From contig JACKLK010000008.1 in the NCBI GenBank assembly GCA_024236015.1, forward strand, positions 186,001 to 250,000: DNA of 64,000 nt, written 5' to 3'. The notes under the pieces were generated by a model. It saw only the letters and a program-made list of their open reading frames with translations, was not told the DNA's origin and did no database searches. The translations under genes were made by a program, and so were the position numbers. This DNA comes from Rhodoferax sp. Its GTDB lineage: Bacteria > Pseudomonadota > Gammaproteobacteria > Burkholderiales > Burkholderiaceae_C. This document shows, piece after piece, positions 8,174 through 17,219 of the stretch. Numbering within the stretch: position 1 is the first letter of the stretch; every line of letters starts with the position of its first letter.

Positions 8174-9043
8174 TCACGCCGCGTGCGGCTCGACCCATGC
8201 CGCACTGCGGCGCCACAGCTCGGCGGCCAGCGTGGTGTCACGCCCCATGGCGCTCGGTGTGCGGGGCTGGCACTTGTCGTAATACAGGCCGGTCTCGTCG
8301 GCCACCGCGTGCGCGGTGGCGCAATGCAGCGTCGTCAGCGCGCCTTGCTCGGTCGAGATCATGCCCAGCTTCATCAGCTGCCGGAACGGCCAGGGCACGG
8401 CGCGCCAGACGTCCGTGGCCACGACCCCGGGGTGCAGTGCATAGGTGGCCACGCCGCTGCCGGCGAGCCGGCGGCCGAGTTCGGCGCTGAACAACACATT
8501 GGCCAGCTTGGAGTTGCTGTATTCATCGAGCCCGGTGCGGCTGCGTGTGCGCTGGCGCACCGCATCCCAGTCCAGCCCAGTGGCGCGGTAGTGGGCCCGG
8601 CTGGCCACGGTCACGATGCGCGCCGGCGCCGAGGCCTTGATGCGGTCGAGCAGCAACTGCGTGAACAGGAACGGGCCCATGTGGTTGACGCCGAAGGCCA
8701 GTTCGAAGCCCGACGCGGTCAGGCCTCGTTGGCCGGCCAGCCCGGCGTTGTTGACCAGCAGGTGCAGCGGCAGGTCGCGCTCCAGGAAGGCCTGCGCGCA
8801 GGCCCGCACCGAGGCGAAGTCGCCCAGGTCCATCTGCAGCGCCTCCACGAGCGGATTGCCGCTGGCCTCGCGAATGCGCTGCAATGCCGCCTGCGAGGTG
8901 CGCGCATCGCGGCAGGTGATGAACAGGTGGGCGCCCTGGCGTGCCAGTTCGCGCGCGCTGACCAGGCCGATGCCGGTATTGGCACCGGTGATCAACGCAA
9001 CACGACCGGACAGCGGCAGATCCGACGGGGAGGAGACGGGCAT
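8174..9043 (-). CDS. Short-chain dehydrogenase/reductase, retinol-dehydrogenase-like
   Basis: A 289-residue Rossmann-fold oxidoreductase. The cofactor site ITGANTGIG is at the N-terminus, VNNAG follows in the middle, and YSNSKLAN supplies the catalytic Tyr and Lys. Length and the Y-S-N-S-K-L-A-N form fit the retinol/WW-domain-oxidoreductase-like branch of SDRs that use NADP(H). Physiological substrate unknown. ATG 9041-9043 is chosen because it starts just before the fold; an in-frame start at 9070 adds nine residues. The 25-base gap to the VF530 gene suggests one transcript. Confidence 0.85.
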   Translation of the reverse strand: MPVSSPSDLPLSGRVALITGANTGIGLVSARELARQGAHLFITCRDARTSQAALQRIREASGNPLVEALQMDLGDFASVRACAQAFLERDLPLHLLVNNAGLAGQRGLTASGFELAFGVNHMGPFLFTQLLLDRIKASAPARIVTVASRAHYRATGLDWDAVRQRTRSRTGLDEYSNSKLANVLFSAELGRRLAGSGVATYALHPGVVATDVWRAVPWPFRQLMKLGMISTEQGALTTLHCATAHAVADETGLYYDKCQPRTPSAMGRDTTLAAELWRRSAAWVEPHAA

Positions 9044-9172
9044 GGCAATGGGGCCGCAGTGGCCGCGCAAGGGTGGACGGGTCCGATGGTACGCGCAGCA
9101 CCACGTCCTTGGCCACCACGGTCGGTGTCGTCGTCATGCGCACCCGCCGGCGGGCACGTCCCGCGACCGTCT

Positions 9173-9841
9173 TCAGGCGTAGGTGACCCAGTCGCGGTAG
9201 GGGGCGTCGTCGAGGTGCGGCAAGGTGTTGTAGGTCAGCAGCACGTGGCGCTTCGGGTTGAACGAGAACTCGGTCACCGCGCTGTTGCGGATCCGCAGGT
9301 TGAGCTCGATCGTCGTCTCCGGCGTGCAGCCCAGCACCAGTCCCACGGCGGTGGCGATCGGACCGCCGCTGGAGACCAGCACCACGGTGCCGTCGTGGTT
9401 GCGGCGCACCTCGTCGAGCACCTGCCGGATGCCGGCGCTGAAGTCGTCGTACGACGGCATGCCGCGCGGGCTGACGACACCGTTCATCCACTGCGTCAGG
9501 CCGTCGCGCAGCAGCCGGAAGTGGTGGCGGTATTTCTCCGGCGTGTCGGCCTTGCCGAGCGGATGGGGATGCACCGTCTCGATCACCGCCGCACTATCGT
9601 ATTCGTTGAGCCCGGGCACGGCCTGCGCCGGCAGTGTGATGCCTGCGCCTTCTTGGATGCCATCCCAGGTCTGTTGCTGGCGTCGCAGGGTGCCGGTGAT
9701 GGCGGCGTCGATCCGCACACCGCGCTGCGCCAGGTACTGGCCCAGCCGCACGCTCTGGCGCCGGCCCAGGTCGCTGAGCTGGTCATAGTCGTCGGCGCCA
9801 AACGAAGCCTGGCCATGGCGTACGAGGTAGAGCGTTCCCAT
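9173..9841 (-). CDS. Histidine phosphatase family protein
   Basis: A 222-residue protein starting at ATG 9839-9841. LVRHGQASFG at the N-terminus is the phosphohistidine motif of the phosphoglycerate-mutase-like superfamily; SSGGPI in the C-terminal half replaces the usual second-His segment (SHGGPI-like). The second histidine therefore looks substituted by Ser, which would weaken catalysis or indicate a divergent subfamily. Substrate unknown. The gene lies between the SDR gene and the Lrp-type regulator on the same strand. Confidence 0.8.
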   Translation of the reverse strand: MGTLYLVRHGQASFGADDYDQLSDLGRRQSVRLGQYLAQRGVRIDAAITGTLRRQQQTWDGIQEGAGITLPAQAVPGLNEYDSAAVIETVHPHPLGKADTPEKYRHHFRLLRDGLTQWMNGVVSPRGMPSYDDFSAGIRQVLDEVRRNHDGTVVLVSSGGPIATAVGLVLGCTPETTIELNLRIRNSAVTEFSFNPKRHVLLTYNTLPHLDDAPYRDWVTYA

Positions 9842-9933
9842 GACGGGATTGTGCGGACGCCGGCGCCGCGCCGCAGTCGCGCCAGTGACCGCGGCGGGGC
9901 CCGCGTGGATGCCGCGCCGGCCCGCGCGCGCGT

Positions 9934-10419
9934 TCAGGCGGGGTCCGGCCCGCCGGGAATCGGCAGGCTGTCGAAGGCCTTGAACTCCTGCAGGGACACG
10001 TTGGTCTGCACCTGCTGCACGCCGGGCAGGCGGTGCAGCTTGCTCAGCAGCAGCGACGAATAACTGTCCAGGTCGGCGGCCACCACCATCAGCAGGAAGT
10101 CGGCGGTGCCGGTGACGGCATGGAACATCACGACTTCGGGAATCGCGTGCACGGCGTCGATGAAGACGGTGTTGCGTGCATCGTTCTGGTGATCGATGGT
10201 GATGCTGACGAAGGCCACGACACCGTAACCCAGCTTGCGGCGGTCCAACCGGGCGCGGTAACCATCGATCAGGCCCGCCTCCTCCAGCCGCCGGATGCGC
10301 CGCCAGCACGGTGACTGCGACAAGCCGGTGGCCTGCGCCAGTTCGTTCGTGGTCAGCCGCGCGTTGTCCTGCAGGGCAGAAAGCAGCTGGCGATCGATCG
10401 TATCCAGTTCGGTGTGCAT
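9934..10419 (-). CDS. Lrp/AsnC-family transcriptional regulator (KynR-like by position)
   Basis: A 161-residue protein starting at ATG 10417-10419, preceded by a GAGGA ribosome binding site. The N-terminal winged helix-turn-helix (IDRQLLSALQDNARLTTNELA, then LSQSPCWRRIRRLE) and the C-terminal RAM/AsnC ligand domain are both complete. It is divergent from the aminotransferase-kynA-formamidase cluster across 118 bases of AT-richer DNA. In Pseudomonas the Lrp-type KynR controls the kynurenine genes from a similar divergent position, so a kynurenine- or aromatic-amino-acid-responsive role is inferred. Confidence 0.88.
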   Translation of the reverse strand: MHTELDTIDRQLLSALQDNARLTTNELAQATGLSQSPCWRRIRRLEEAGLIDGYRARLDRRKLGYGVVAFVSITIDHQNDARNTVFIDAVHAIPEVVMFHAVTGTADFLLMVVAADLDSYSSLLLSKLHRLPGVQQVQTNVSLQEFKAFDSLPIPGGPDPA

Positions 10420-10537
10420 AAATATTCCTCGATATCGTGCCAGAGTGAATAAATTATCCACGGAGAAGAAACTGATTGGATTGGTACGATCAAGGGCTGA
10501 AAATCGCCGCATAACCACTGTCGAAAGCCGACCCACC

Positions 10538-11755
10538 ATGACCACTGCTGCCAGCGCACTCTTCACCCATGTCCCGCCGTATGCCGGCGATCCCATCCTG
10601 TCGCTGATGGAGAGCTTCCAGGCCGACACCCGTGCCGACAAGGTCAGCCTGAGCATCGGCGTGTATTTCGACAATGCCGGCCGGCTGCCGATGTTGCCGT
10701 CGGTGCGGCGCGCCGAGACGGCGTTGCTGTCGAACATCGGCCCGCGACCCTACCTGCCGATCGAGGGCATGGCGGCCTACCGCAGCGCCGTGCAGACGCT
10801 GTTGCTGGGCGCCGAGCACGAGGCCGTCACCGGCGGCCGCGTGGCCACGTTGCAGACGCTGGGCGGCTCCGGCGCGCTCAAGGTGGGCGCGGATTTCCTG
10901 CACCGGTATTACCCGGAGTCGAACGTCTGGGTCAGCGACCCGACCTGGGAGAACCACCATGCAATGTTTGCCGGCGCCGGCCTGAAGGTCGACACCTATC
11001 CGTATTACGACCCGGCCACCGGCGGCCTGCGTTTCGACGCCATGCTGGCCAAGCTCAGGACGTTGCCGCGCCACAGCGTGGTGCTGCTGCATGCCTGCTG
11101 CCACAACCCGACCGGTGTCGATCTGAGCGATGCCCAGTGGCAGGAGCTGATCCCGGTGCTGCGCGACGGCGGCCTGATTCCCTTCGTCGACATCGCCTAC
11201 CAGGGTTTCGGCGACGGCCTGGTCGAGGACACGTTCGCGTTGCGCGCCATGGCCGATGCCGGCCTGCAGTTCCTGATCGCGAACTCGTTCTCGAAGAACT
11301 TCTCGATGTACGGCGAGCGTTGCGGCGGGCTGAGCGTGGTCTGCGCCGACCGCGCGACGACCGAGGCCGTGCTCGGCCAGCTCAAGGCCACGGTGCGCGC
11401 CAACTACTCGACACCGCCCACGCACGGCGCGCGCGTGATCGAGCGCGTACTCAATGATGCGGAACTGTTCGCGATGTGGACCGCCGAGACCGCCGAGATG
11501 CGCGGGCGCATCCGGGCGATGCGCGAGCAGCTGCATGCGGCGCTGAATGCGATCTTCCAGGGGCGGCACAACGTCGACTACCTGCTGTCGCAGCGTGGCA
11601 TGTTCAGCTACACCGGCCTGAACAAGACCCAGGTGGCGCAGCTCAGGGACGACCATGCGGTCTACCTGGTCGGTTCGGGCCGGCTGTGCGTCTCGGGGCT
11701 GACCACCGACAACGTCGAGCATGTGGCGCGCGCCATGGCCGCCGTGATGGAGTGA
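10538..11755 (+). CDS. Aromatic amino acid aminotransferase (class I PLP)
   Basis: A 405-residue class I aminotransferase of the AspC/TyrB type. Conserved segments are GPYLPIEG-like near residue 70, HACCHNPTGVD, PFVDIAYQGFGDG and SFSKNFSMYGERCGG with the PLP lysine, and a C-terminal GRLCVSGL. It should interconvert Phe/Tyr/Trp and their 2-oxo acids with 2-oxoglutarate. It lies 2 bases upstream of kynA and under a divergent Lrp-type regulator, so kynurenine transamination is a possible role. ATG 10538 is the first codon after the shared promoter region that starts the family sequence. Confidence 0.88.
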   Translation: MTTAASALFTHVPPYAGDPILSLMESFQADTRADKVSLSIGVYFDNAGRLPMLPSVRRAETALLSNIGPRPYLPIEGMAAYRSAVQTLLLGAEHEAVTGGRVATLQTLGGSGALKVGADFLHRYYPESNVWVSDPTWENHHAMFAGAGLKVDTYPYYDPATGGLRFDAMLAKLRTLPRHSVVLLHACCHNPTGVDLSDAQWQELIPVLRDGGLIPFVDIAYQGFGDGLVEDTFALRAMADAGLQFLIANSFSKNFSMYGERCGGLSVVCADRATTEAVLGQLKATVRANYSTPPTHGARVIERVLNDAELFAMWTAETAEMRGRIRAMREQLHAALNAIFQGRHNVDYLLSQRGMFSYTGLNKTQVAQLRDDHAVYLVGSGRLCVSGLTTDNVEHVARAMAAVME

Positions 11756-11757
11756 GC

Positions 11758-12618
11758 ATGCAGCAGCAGCCACGAGGTCCGTCGGCGACCGAACAGATCG
11801 TCCAGCAGGAGAAGGCCCAGCTCGACTTCAGCCGCTCCATGAGTTATGGCGACTACCTGCAGCTCGACCAGGTCCTGACGGCGCAAAAGCCGCTGTCGCC
11901 GGCGCATGACGAGATGTTGTTCATCGTGCAGCACCAGACCAGCGAGTTGTGGATGAAGCTGATGCTGCACGAGCTCGGCGGCGCCATGCGTTGCGTGGCC
12001 GGCGACGAACTCTCCAGCGGCTTCAAGATGCTGGCGCGGGTCTCGCGCATCATGGAGCAGCTAGTGCACGCCTGGGACGTGCTGGCCACGATGACGCCGC
12101 CCGAATACACCGCGATGCGGCCGTCGCTGGGACAGTCGAGCGGATTCCAGAGTTACCAGTACCGCTGCATCGAGTTTGCGCTGGGCAACAAGAATGCCGC
12201 CATGCTCAAGCCGCATGCGCATCGCCCGGAGCTGCTGGCGCTGGTGCAGGCGGCCTACGAGGCGCCGTCCTTGTACGACGAGTCGTTGCGCCTGATGGCC
12301 CGACGCGGCCTGGCCATCCCCGACAGTCACCTGCAGCGCGACTGGACCCAGCCCTATGTGGAGAACGAAGCCGTCACCCAGGCCTGGCTGACGGTCTACC
12401 GCGATCCGTCGGTGTACTGGGATCTGTACCAGCTCGCCGAGGAACTGGTCGACGTCGAGGACGCGTTCCGGCTCTGGCGGTTCCGCCATGTGACCACGGT
12501 CGAACGCATCATCGGCTTCAAGCGCGGCACCGGCGGCACCGGCGGCGTGAGTTACCTGCGCAAGATGCTCGACGTGGTGTTGTTCCCCGAACTCTGGCGC
12601 GTGCGCACCGAGTTATGA
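11758..12618 (+). CDS. kynA: Tryptophan 2,3-dioxygenase
   Basis: A 286-residue heme dioxygenase that opens the indole ring of L-tryptophan to N-formylkynurenine. FIVQHQTSELWMKL near residue 60, SSGFQSYQYRCIEF near 130, and the C-terminal RHVTTVERIIGFKRGTGGTGG with the heme-ligand His are all intact. Length matches bacterial TDO. ATG 11758 lies two bases after the aminotransferase stop, and its own stop overlaps the start of the next gene (ATGA), so the three genes form one operon. Confidence 0.95.
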   Translation: MQQQPRGPSATEQIVQQEKAQLDFSRSMSYGDYLQLDQVLTAQKPLSPAHDEMLFIVQHQTSELWMKLMLHELGGAMRCVAGDELSSGFKMLARVSRIMEQLVHAWDVLATMTPPEYTAMRPSLGQSSGFQSYQYRCIEFALGNKNAAMLKPHAHRPELLALVQAAYEAPSLYDESLRLMARRGLAIPDSHLQRDWTQPYVENEAVTQAWLTVYRDPSVYWDLYQLAEELVDVEDAFRLWRFRHVTTVERIIGFKRGTGGTGGVSYLRKMLDVVLFPELWRVRTEL

Positions 12619-13505
12619 CACCGGACCCGGCGGCGTTCGACGCCGCTTCGCCCGTCGCCGAGCGGGAGCGTGCGTATTCGCCGAGTTCGTGTATCGGCGG
12701 CGATTACCGGCCCTTCGTGCAGGCCTATGTCGACCGGAGTGCGGCCGTGCGGCAACGACACACGGGACGCTGCGGCCTTGCCTACGGCCCGGCGGCATCC
12801 CAGACGCTGGACCTGTTCCTGCCGCCGCCCACCCGGGCCGGTGCGCCCTTGCCGCCGCTGCTGGTGTTCATCCATGGGGGTTACTGGCAGGAGTTGTCGA
12901 AGAACGAATCCCTGTTTGCCGCCGAGGATTGCCTGGCCGCGGGCGCGGCGTTCGCGGCCGTCGACTACACGCTGGCGCCCCACGCCACGGTCGAACAGAT
13001 GGTGCGCGAGTGCCGCCAGGCGCTACGCTGGTTGCATGCCCACGCGGCCGAACTCGGGTTCGATGGCCGGCGCATCGTCGTGGCCGGCAGCTCGGCCGGT
13101 GCCCACCTGAGCGCCATGTGTTGCCTGCGCGGCTGGCCGGGCGACGCCGACCTGCCGCCGGGCCTGCCGGCGGCCGCGGTACTGGTATCGGGCGTCTACG
13201 AGCTGGCGCCGTTGATCGGTACGTCGATCAACGCGGCGCCAGCATTGACGCCGGAGTCCGCGGCACGCGTGAGCCCGCTGCGTTTCGACCTGTCGGGGGT
13301 TCCGCCGGTACTGGTGTGCTGGGGCGACATCGAGACGGACGCGTTCAAGCGGCAGAGCCAGGCCTTTGCCGACGGCATCGCAGCGGCCACCGGCAGGCCC
13401 GTGCCTCGCTTGGAGGTGCCTGGCCGCAACCATTTCGACGTCATCCTCGACCTGGCGCGAACCGGGTCCGCATTGGGAGATGGGACACTCGGCTTGTTGC
13501 AGTGA
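12615..13505 (+). CDS. Alpha/beta hydrolase, arylformamidase-like (kynurenine formamidase candidate)
   Basis: A 296-residue alpha/beta hydrolase whose ATG overlaps the kynA stop codon. HGGYW at residues 87-91 is the oxyanion motif of animal-type arylformamidases and related esterases; GSSAG at 158-162 carries the nucleophile Ser160; a late Asp (GDIETD) and His (GRNHFD) complete a plausible triad. Translational coupling to kynA supports hydrolysis of N-formylkynurenine to kynurenine. This is not the metal-dependent cyclase-type KynB usual in bacteria. Confidence 0.82.
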   Translation: MTPDPAAFDAASPVAERERAYSPSSCIGGDYRPFVQAYVDRSAAVRQRHTGRCGLAYGPAASQTLDLFLPPPTRAGAPLPPLLVFIHGGYWQELSKNESLFAAEDCLAAGAAFAAVDYTLAPHATVEQMVRECRQALRWLHAHAAELGFDGRRIVVAGSSAGAHLSAMCCLRGWPGDADLPPGLPAAAVLVSGVYELAPLIGTSINAAPALTPESAARVSPLRFDLSGVPPVLVCWGDIETDAFKRQSQAFADGIAAATGRPVPRLEVPGRNHFDVILDLARTGSALGDGTLGLLQ

Positions 13506-13524
13506 AACCGGCCCGGAAAAAACC

Positions 13525-14814
13525 ATGACCCAGACCGCCACCGTGCTTCGCTCCGACATCGTCATCATCGGTGGCGGTGCCGGCGGACTCGAACTCGCCG
13601 CGCGGCTGGGCCGCAAGCTCGGGCGCGAAGCGGTATTGCTGATCGACCGCGCGGCCGTCCATATCTGGAAACCGACGCTGCACGAGGTGGCCGCGGGCAC
13701 GATGGATGCGCATGCCGAAGGACTGTCCTATCCCATCCTGGCGCGGCGCAACCGGTTCAGCTTCGCGCTCGGCGAGATGGTCGGTCTGGACGCGGCCGCG
13801 CGGCTGGTCACGCTGGCGGCGATCCGCGACGGCGACGGCGTCGAGCAGGTGCCGCAGCGCCGCGTGGCCTTCGACACCCTGGTGCTGGCGCTGGGCAGCG
13901 GTTCGAACTTCTTCGGGACTCCCGGTGCCGAACATGCCCATGTACTCGAGCAGGCCAGCGACGCCGAGGCCTTTCACCGCACCTTGCTCGCGGCCTTCAT
14001 GCGCGCCGCGTTTTCGGCCGACAAGCAGATGCGCATGGCCATCGTCGGTGGTGGTGCCACCGGCGTCGAGTTGTCGGCCGAACTGCTCGAGGCCCATGAC
14101 GAGGTGTTGCAGAGCATCGCGCCCAACCAGCACTTCCGCCTGGACATCGCCCTGGTCGAGGCCGCGCCGCGTATCCTGGCCGGCCTGCCCGAACGGATCT
14201 CGCGCCAGGCCGACGCCGCATTGCGGCGCCGTGGCGTGCGCGTGCTGACCGACACCAAGGTGACCGAGATCCATCCGGCGGGCCTGCGCACCAGTGCGGG
14301 CGAACTGCCGGCCGACCTGGTCGTCTGGGCGGCCGGCATCAAGGCCGCGCCCGGCAACCGGGACTTTGGGTTGGAGGTCAATCGCTCCAACCAGTTCGTC
14401 GTGAACGCGAAGCTCCAGACCTCGGCGCCAGCCGTCTATGCGATGGGCGATTGCGCGGCCTGTGCCTGGCGCGAGGGCACGCTGGTTCCGGCGCGGGCCC
14501 AGGCGGCCCATCAACAGGCCGAATACCTGGCGCGTTCCCTCGTGGCGCAACAGGCGGGCAAGGACTACGCGCCCGAATTCCGTTACCGCGACTTCGGCTC
14601 CCTGGTCTCGCTGGGCGAGAACCGGGGTGTCGGCAACCTGATGGGGGCCTTGTCGGGCCGCAACTTCTTCGTCGACGGGCTGATCGCCAAGTGGATGTAC
14701 ATGTCGTTGCACCTGATGCACCACCGGGCCATCCTCGGGGCCGGTGCGACGGCGGTGCTGGCGCTGGCCCGGTTGCTGCAGCGGCGGGTGTCGGGGCGGG
14801 TCAAGCTGCACTGA
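13525..14814 (+). CDS. ndh: Type II NADH dehydrogenase / FAD-dependent pyridine nucleotide oxidoreductase
   Basis: A 429-residue flavoprotein with two dinucleotide folds: IIGGGAGGLELA at the N-terminus for FAD and AIVGGGATGVELSAEL near 170-185 for NAD(P)H. VYAMGDCA is the conserved FAD-contact motif. The C-terminal 60 residues (FVDGLIAKWMYMSLHLMH, then Leu/Ala-rich) look like the membrane-anchoring amphipathic part of NDH-2, which transfers electrons from NADH to quinone without pumping. It starts 19 bases after the hydrolase gene and may belong to the same transcript. Confidence 0.88.
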   Translation: MTQTATVLRSDIVIIGGGAGGLELAARLGRKLGREAVLLIDRAAVHIWKPTLHEVAAGTMDAHAEGLSYPILARRNRFSFALGEMVGLDAAARLVTLAAIRDGDGVEQVPQRRVAFDTLVLALGSGSNFFGTPGAEHAHVLEQASDAEAFHRTLLAAFMRAAFSADKQMRMAIVGGGATGVELSAELLEAHDEVLQSIAPNQHFRLDIALVEAAPRILAGLPERISRQADAALRRRGVRVLTDTKVTEIHPAGLRTSAGELPADLVVWAAGIKAAPGNRDFGLEVNRSNQFVVNAKLQTSAPAVYAMGDCAACAWREGTLVPARAQAAHQQAEYLARSLVAQQAGKDYAPEFRYRDFGSLVSLGENRGVGNLMGALSGRNFFVDGLIAKWMYMSLHLMHHRAILGAGATAVLALARLLQRRVSGRVKLH

Positions 14815-14909
14815 GGCGCGCCGTGCGGCATGCCGCGCGCCCGCGACCTGCCGGCTTGACCGGCATGGCACGGCTTGCGAACATCGAGGCACAACCCCGA
14901 GGAGATTTC

Positions 14910-15299
14910 ATGACCACACAAGGTTTCGTCGCCACCCATGCCAGGGACGCCCGTTTTGAGCGCGGGCTGCGTTCCTTCTTCGAATACCGCGACCTGGGCA
15001 TCAAGGAGGCGACGCAAGGCCGGGTGGTCGCGCATGTCATCCGATCCGCCGGCGGCACGGAATTCTCCAGCCAGCCGCACCGGCATGGCACCGAGTTCCA
15101 GCTGGTCTACGTGCTCAAGGGATGGATCGAATTCGAATACGAAGGGCAGGGCACGGTCCGGCTCGAGGCCGGCTCCTGCGTGCACCAGCCGCCGGGCATC
15201 CGCCATCGCGAGCTCGGCCACAGCGACGACGTCGAATTGCTCGAGATCGTCTTGCCCGCGGACTTCACGACCGAAGAGGTCGCCGCGGTGAACCCCTAG
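14910..15299 (+). CDS. Cupin domain protein
   Basis: A 129-residue single-domain cupin starting at ATG 14910 after a GAGGAG ribosome binding site. The metal-binding first motif is recognisable in PHRHGTEFQLVYVLKGWIEFEY and the second in CVHQPPGIRHRELGHSDDVELLEI. Such small cupins act as isomerases, dioxygenases or ligand sensors; the role here is unknown. It is about 95 bases beyond the NADH dehydrogenase gene and converges with the phospholipase gene. Confidence 0.8.
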   Translation: MTTQGFVATHARDARFERGLRSFFEYRDLGIKEATQGRVVAHVIRSAGGTEFSSQPHRHGTEFQLVYVLKGWIEFEYEGQGTVRLEAGSCVHQPPGIRHRELGHSDDVELLEIVLPADFTTEEVAAVNP

Positions 15300-15314
15300 C
15301 GGCCGACGGCCCGC

Positions 15315-16526
15315 CTAGAAATCCACCAGGCTCAGGCCCAGGCTGAGCACCGTGCGCTTGCGGTTGTAGTCCAGCAGCGAATCGCCATAACCGCTGAACA
15401 GCTGGGTATGAAAACGCAGCCGGCTCGGCTCGCCGTTGGCGCGGGCCGAGCCGATCGTGCGCAGCCACTCCAGCCGCACCGAGCCGCGTGCCGAGCTGCG
15501 CAGCGCATGGCGCAGCGTCATCGCCAGCGTGTTGGTCTTGTTGACATACCAGGTCCCGGTCAGTTCGGCCCGGCCGATCATGTCGCTGATGTCCGGGTTG
15601 TCATCGTCTTCGTCCTTTTCCGGCACGCGGGCCCAGGCCCGGGCCGTCAACGCGAAGCGGTCGTCCTTTTCGATGCCGACCATGGCGATGATGCGGTTCC
15701 AGCTGCGCGATAGCGGCAGGCTCTGGCCGTTGGACTGGTGGTTCAGCGACAGGCCCGCATACCGCCAGCGCCAGCCGCCCTGGAGCGGCACGTCGGTCGG
15801 AAAGATGTAGGTCAGCTCGGGTTCATGGTCGGTGCTGCGGAACGGGCGCGAGATGTCGCCGTTGAACAGCTGCCAGTAGGATTGCTGGGTATAACCGAAC
15901 CACAAGGAGTCGCGGCGCGGCGAGTCGCCTTCGGTCAGCAGGCCGCGTGCGATCTTGGTGCGCACCGACAGCTGGATCCGGGTCTCCGAGGTGCTGTAGT
16001 TCACCGGCGTGGTCACCGTGTGTCCGGCTGCGGGCGACGAGGGTGCCTTGTTGACGCTGTCCGAGCCGATCCACGACAGGCTCAGCGGCCGGTAGCCCCG
16101 GATGCCGAAGGTGCCGCAATCGCTGGCGGGCTCGAGTTCCCAGAAGCGCGACAGTGGCGACGATTGCGGGTCGGAACAGGGGCGCTCGGTCAGGTCGTCG
16201 TCGATCGCGGTCACCCGCGCGGACTCGGTCGTGCTAGCCTCGGCAACCGGGGTGCCGGCCGGCGGCGTCGGGGCTGGTGGGGCCGCGTCGGCCGCCAATG
16301 CCGATGCCGACGTCTGGCGCGCGGCCCAGCGGTCGAAGCAGGCCAGGCGCGCGGTGTTGTCGGACAGCGTGGTGCAGTCGGTCCATGGGCCGGGCGCGGA
16401 CGCCGCGGACGACTGGGCCCACGCCGGCGCCATGATCAGCGTCGCCGCGCACGCGGTCAGCCCGCACATGCGGCGCATCGCGCGGGCGCGTGCCGGGACA
16501 TCAAGGGAAGTGGATCGGGAGAACAT
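15315..16526 (-). CDS. pldA: Outer membrane phospholipase A
   Basis: A protein of about 403 residues, exported by an N-terminal signal peptide (hydrophobic stretch around CGLTACAATLIMAPAWA). A low-complexity Ala/Pro/Thr linker follows the first 60 residues. The catalytic segment LNHQSNGQSLPLSRSWNRI carries the His and Ser of OMPLA and the downstream Asn. The C-terminal part is a beta-barrel ending in Phe (SLGLSLVDF), as expected for outer membrane insertion. The enzyme hydrolyses phospholipids that reach the outer leaflet. ATG 16524-16526 is preferred; a later Met-Arg-Arg-Met start is also possible. Confidence 0.88.
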   Translation of the reverse strand: MFSRSTSLDVPARARAMRRMCGLTACAATLIMAPAWAQSSAASAPGPWTDCTTLSDNTARLACFDRWAARQTSASALAADAAPPAPTPPAGTPVAEASTTESARVTAIDDDLTERPCSDPQSSPLSRFWELEPASDCGTFGIRGYRPLSLSWIGSDSVNKAPSSPAAGHTVTTPVNYSTSETRIQLSVRTKIARGLLTEGDSPRRDSLWFGYTQQSYWQLFNGDISRPFRSTDHEPELTYIFPTDVPLQGGWRWRYAGLSLNHQSNGQSLPLSRSWNRIIAMVGIEKDDRFALTARAWARVPEKDEDDDNPDISDMIGRAELTGTWYVNKTNTLAMTLRHALRSSARGSVRLEWLRTIGSARANGEPSRLRFHTQLFSGYGDSLLDYNRKRTVLSLGLSLVDF

Positions 16527-16661
16527 GGGCAGGCGCCATCGTCGCTGCGGATGGCGGAGGTCGGTTGAAGCGGCGAACCCGTCATTATCCCGGCTGCGCC
16601 GCGGCTCGGGCGGCCCGATCGGGTAACACGCGGTAGCCGAGCGCACCCGCGCACCCGCACG

Positions 16662-16690
16662 GCGATCAGCGATCCGCGATCCGCGATCAG
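16662..16690. repeat. Four 7-bp tandem units GCGATC(A/C)
   Basis: Four consecutive units read GCGATCA, GCGATCC, GCGATCC and GCGATCA. The last one overlaps the stop codon of the DUF454 gene. The tract sits upstream of the phospholipase gene in a gap of about 160 bases. Confidence 0.7.
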
Positions 16691-17145
16691 CGGGGACCGG
16701 TCCGGGTCGGAATGCGCCAGCCCACCACCCACACGCCCAGCAGGCCCGCGACTACCAGCACGGCCTGCAGCCACGGGCGCCCGTGCAAGGTCCAGACCGA
16801 TACGGCGACCATCACGGTCATCATCGTCAGCGCAAGCGTCTTGACCCGCCGGGTCAGGCTGCGGTGCTGTTCCCAGTCGCGCAACATCGGGCCGATCCAG
16901 GCGCTCTCGCGCATGCGCCGGTGCAGGCGCGGTGAGGCGCGCGCATAACATGCGGCGGCCAGCAGGATGAACGGCGTCGTCGGCAGGCCCGGCAACACCA
17001 CGCCGACCATGCCCAGGCCGAGTGCGATCGTGCCCGCCAGCCACAACAAGCCGCGCACCGGCCGGCTCAAGGGCCGGGGCTCGGGTGGAACGCGCACGGC
17101 CGCGGGCACATCGGTCTCGGATTGTTTCGGGGGGCGCGGTGTCAT
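16687..17145 (-). CDS. DUF454 (YbaN) family inner membrane protein
   Basis: A 152-residue protein starting at ATG 17143-17145. After a hydrophilic Pro-rich leader come the DUF454 features: a first membrane helix around LLWLAGTIALGLGMVGVVLPGLPTTPF (GVVLPGLPTTPF is the signature), a short cytoplasmic stretch with HRRMRES..GP..RDW, then two more membrane helices. The function of the family is unknown. Its stop codon lies inside the 7-bp tandem repeat. Confidence 0.85.
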   Translation of the reverse strand: MTPRPPKQSETDVPAAVRVPPEPRPLSRPVRGLLWLAGTIALGLGMVGVVLPGLPTTPFILLAAACYARASPRLHRRMRESAWIGPMLRDWEQHRSLTRRVKTLALTMMTVMVAVSVWTLHGRPWLQAVLVVAGLLGVWVVGWRIPTRTGPR

Positions 17146-17219
17146 GGCAGCAGCATGGTAGTGCGTCGCGCGCCGCGCGTCGCGGGGTGCCGGCCAGGGC
17201 GCAGCCCCGCGGGCGACGC

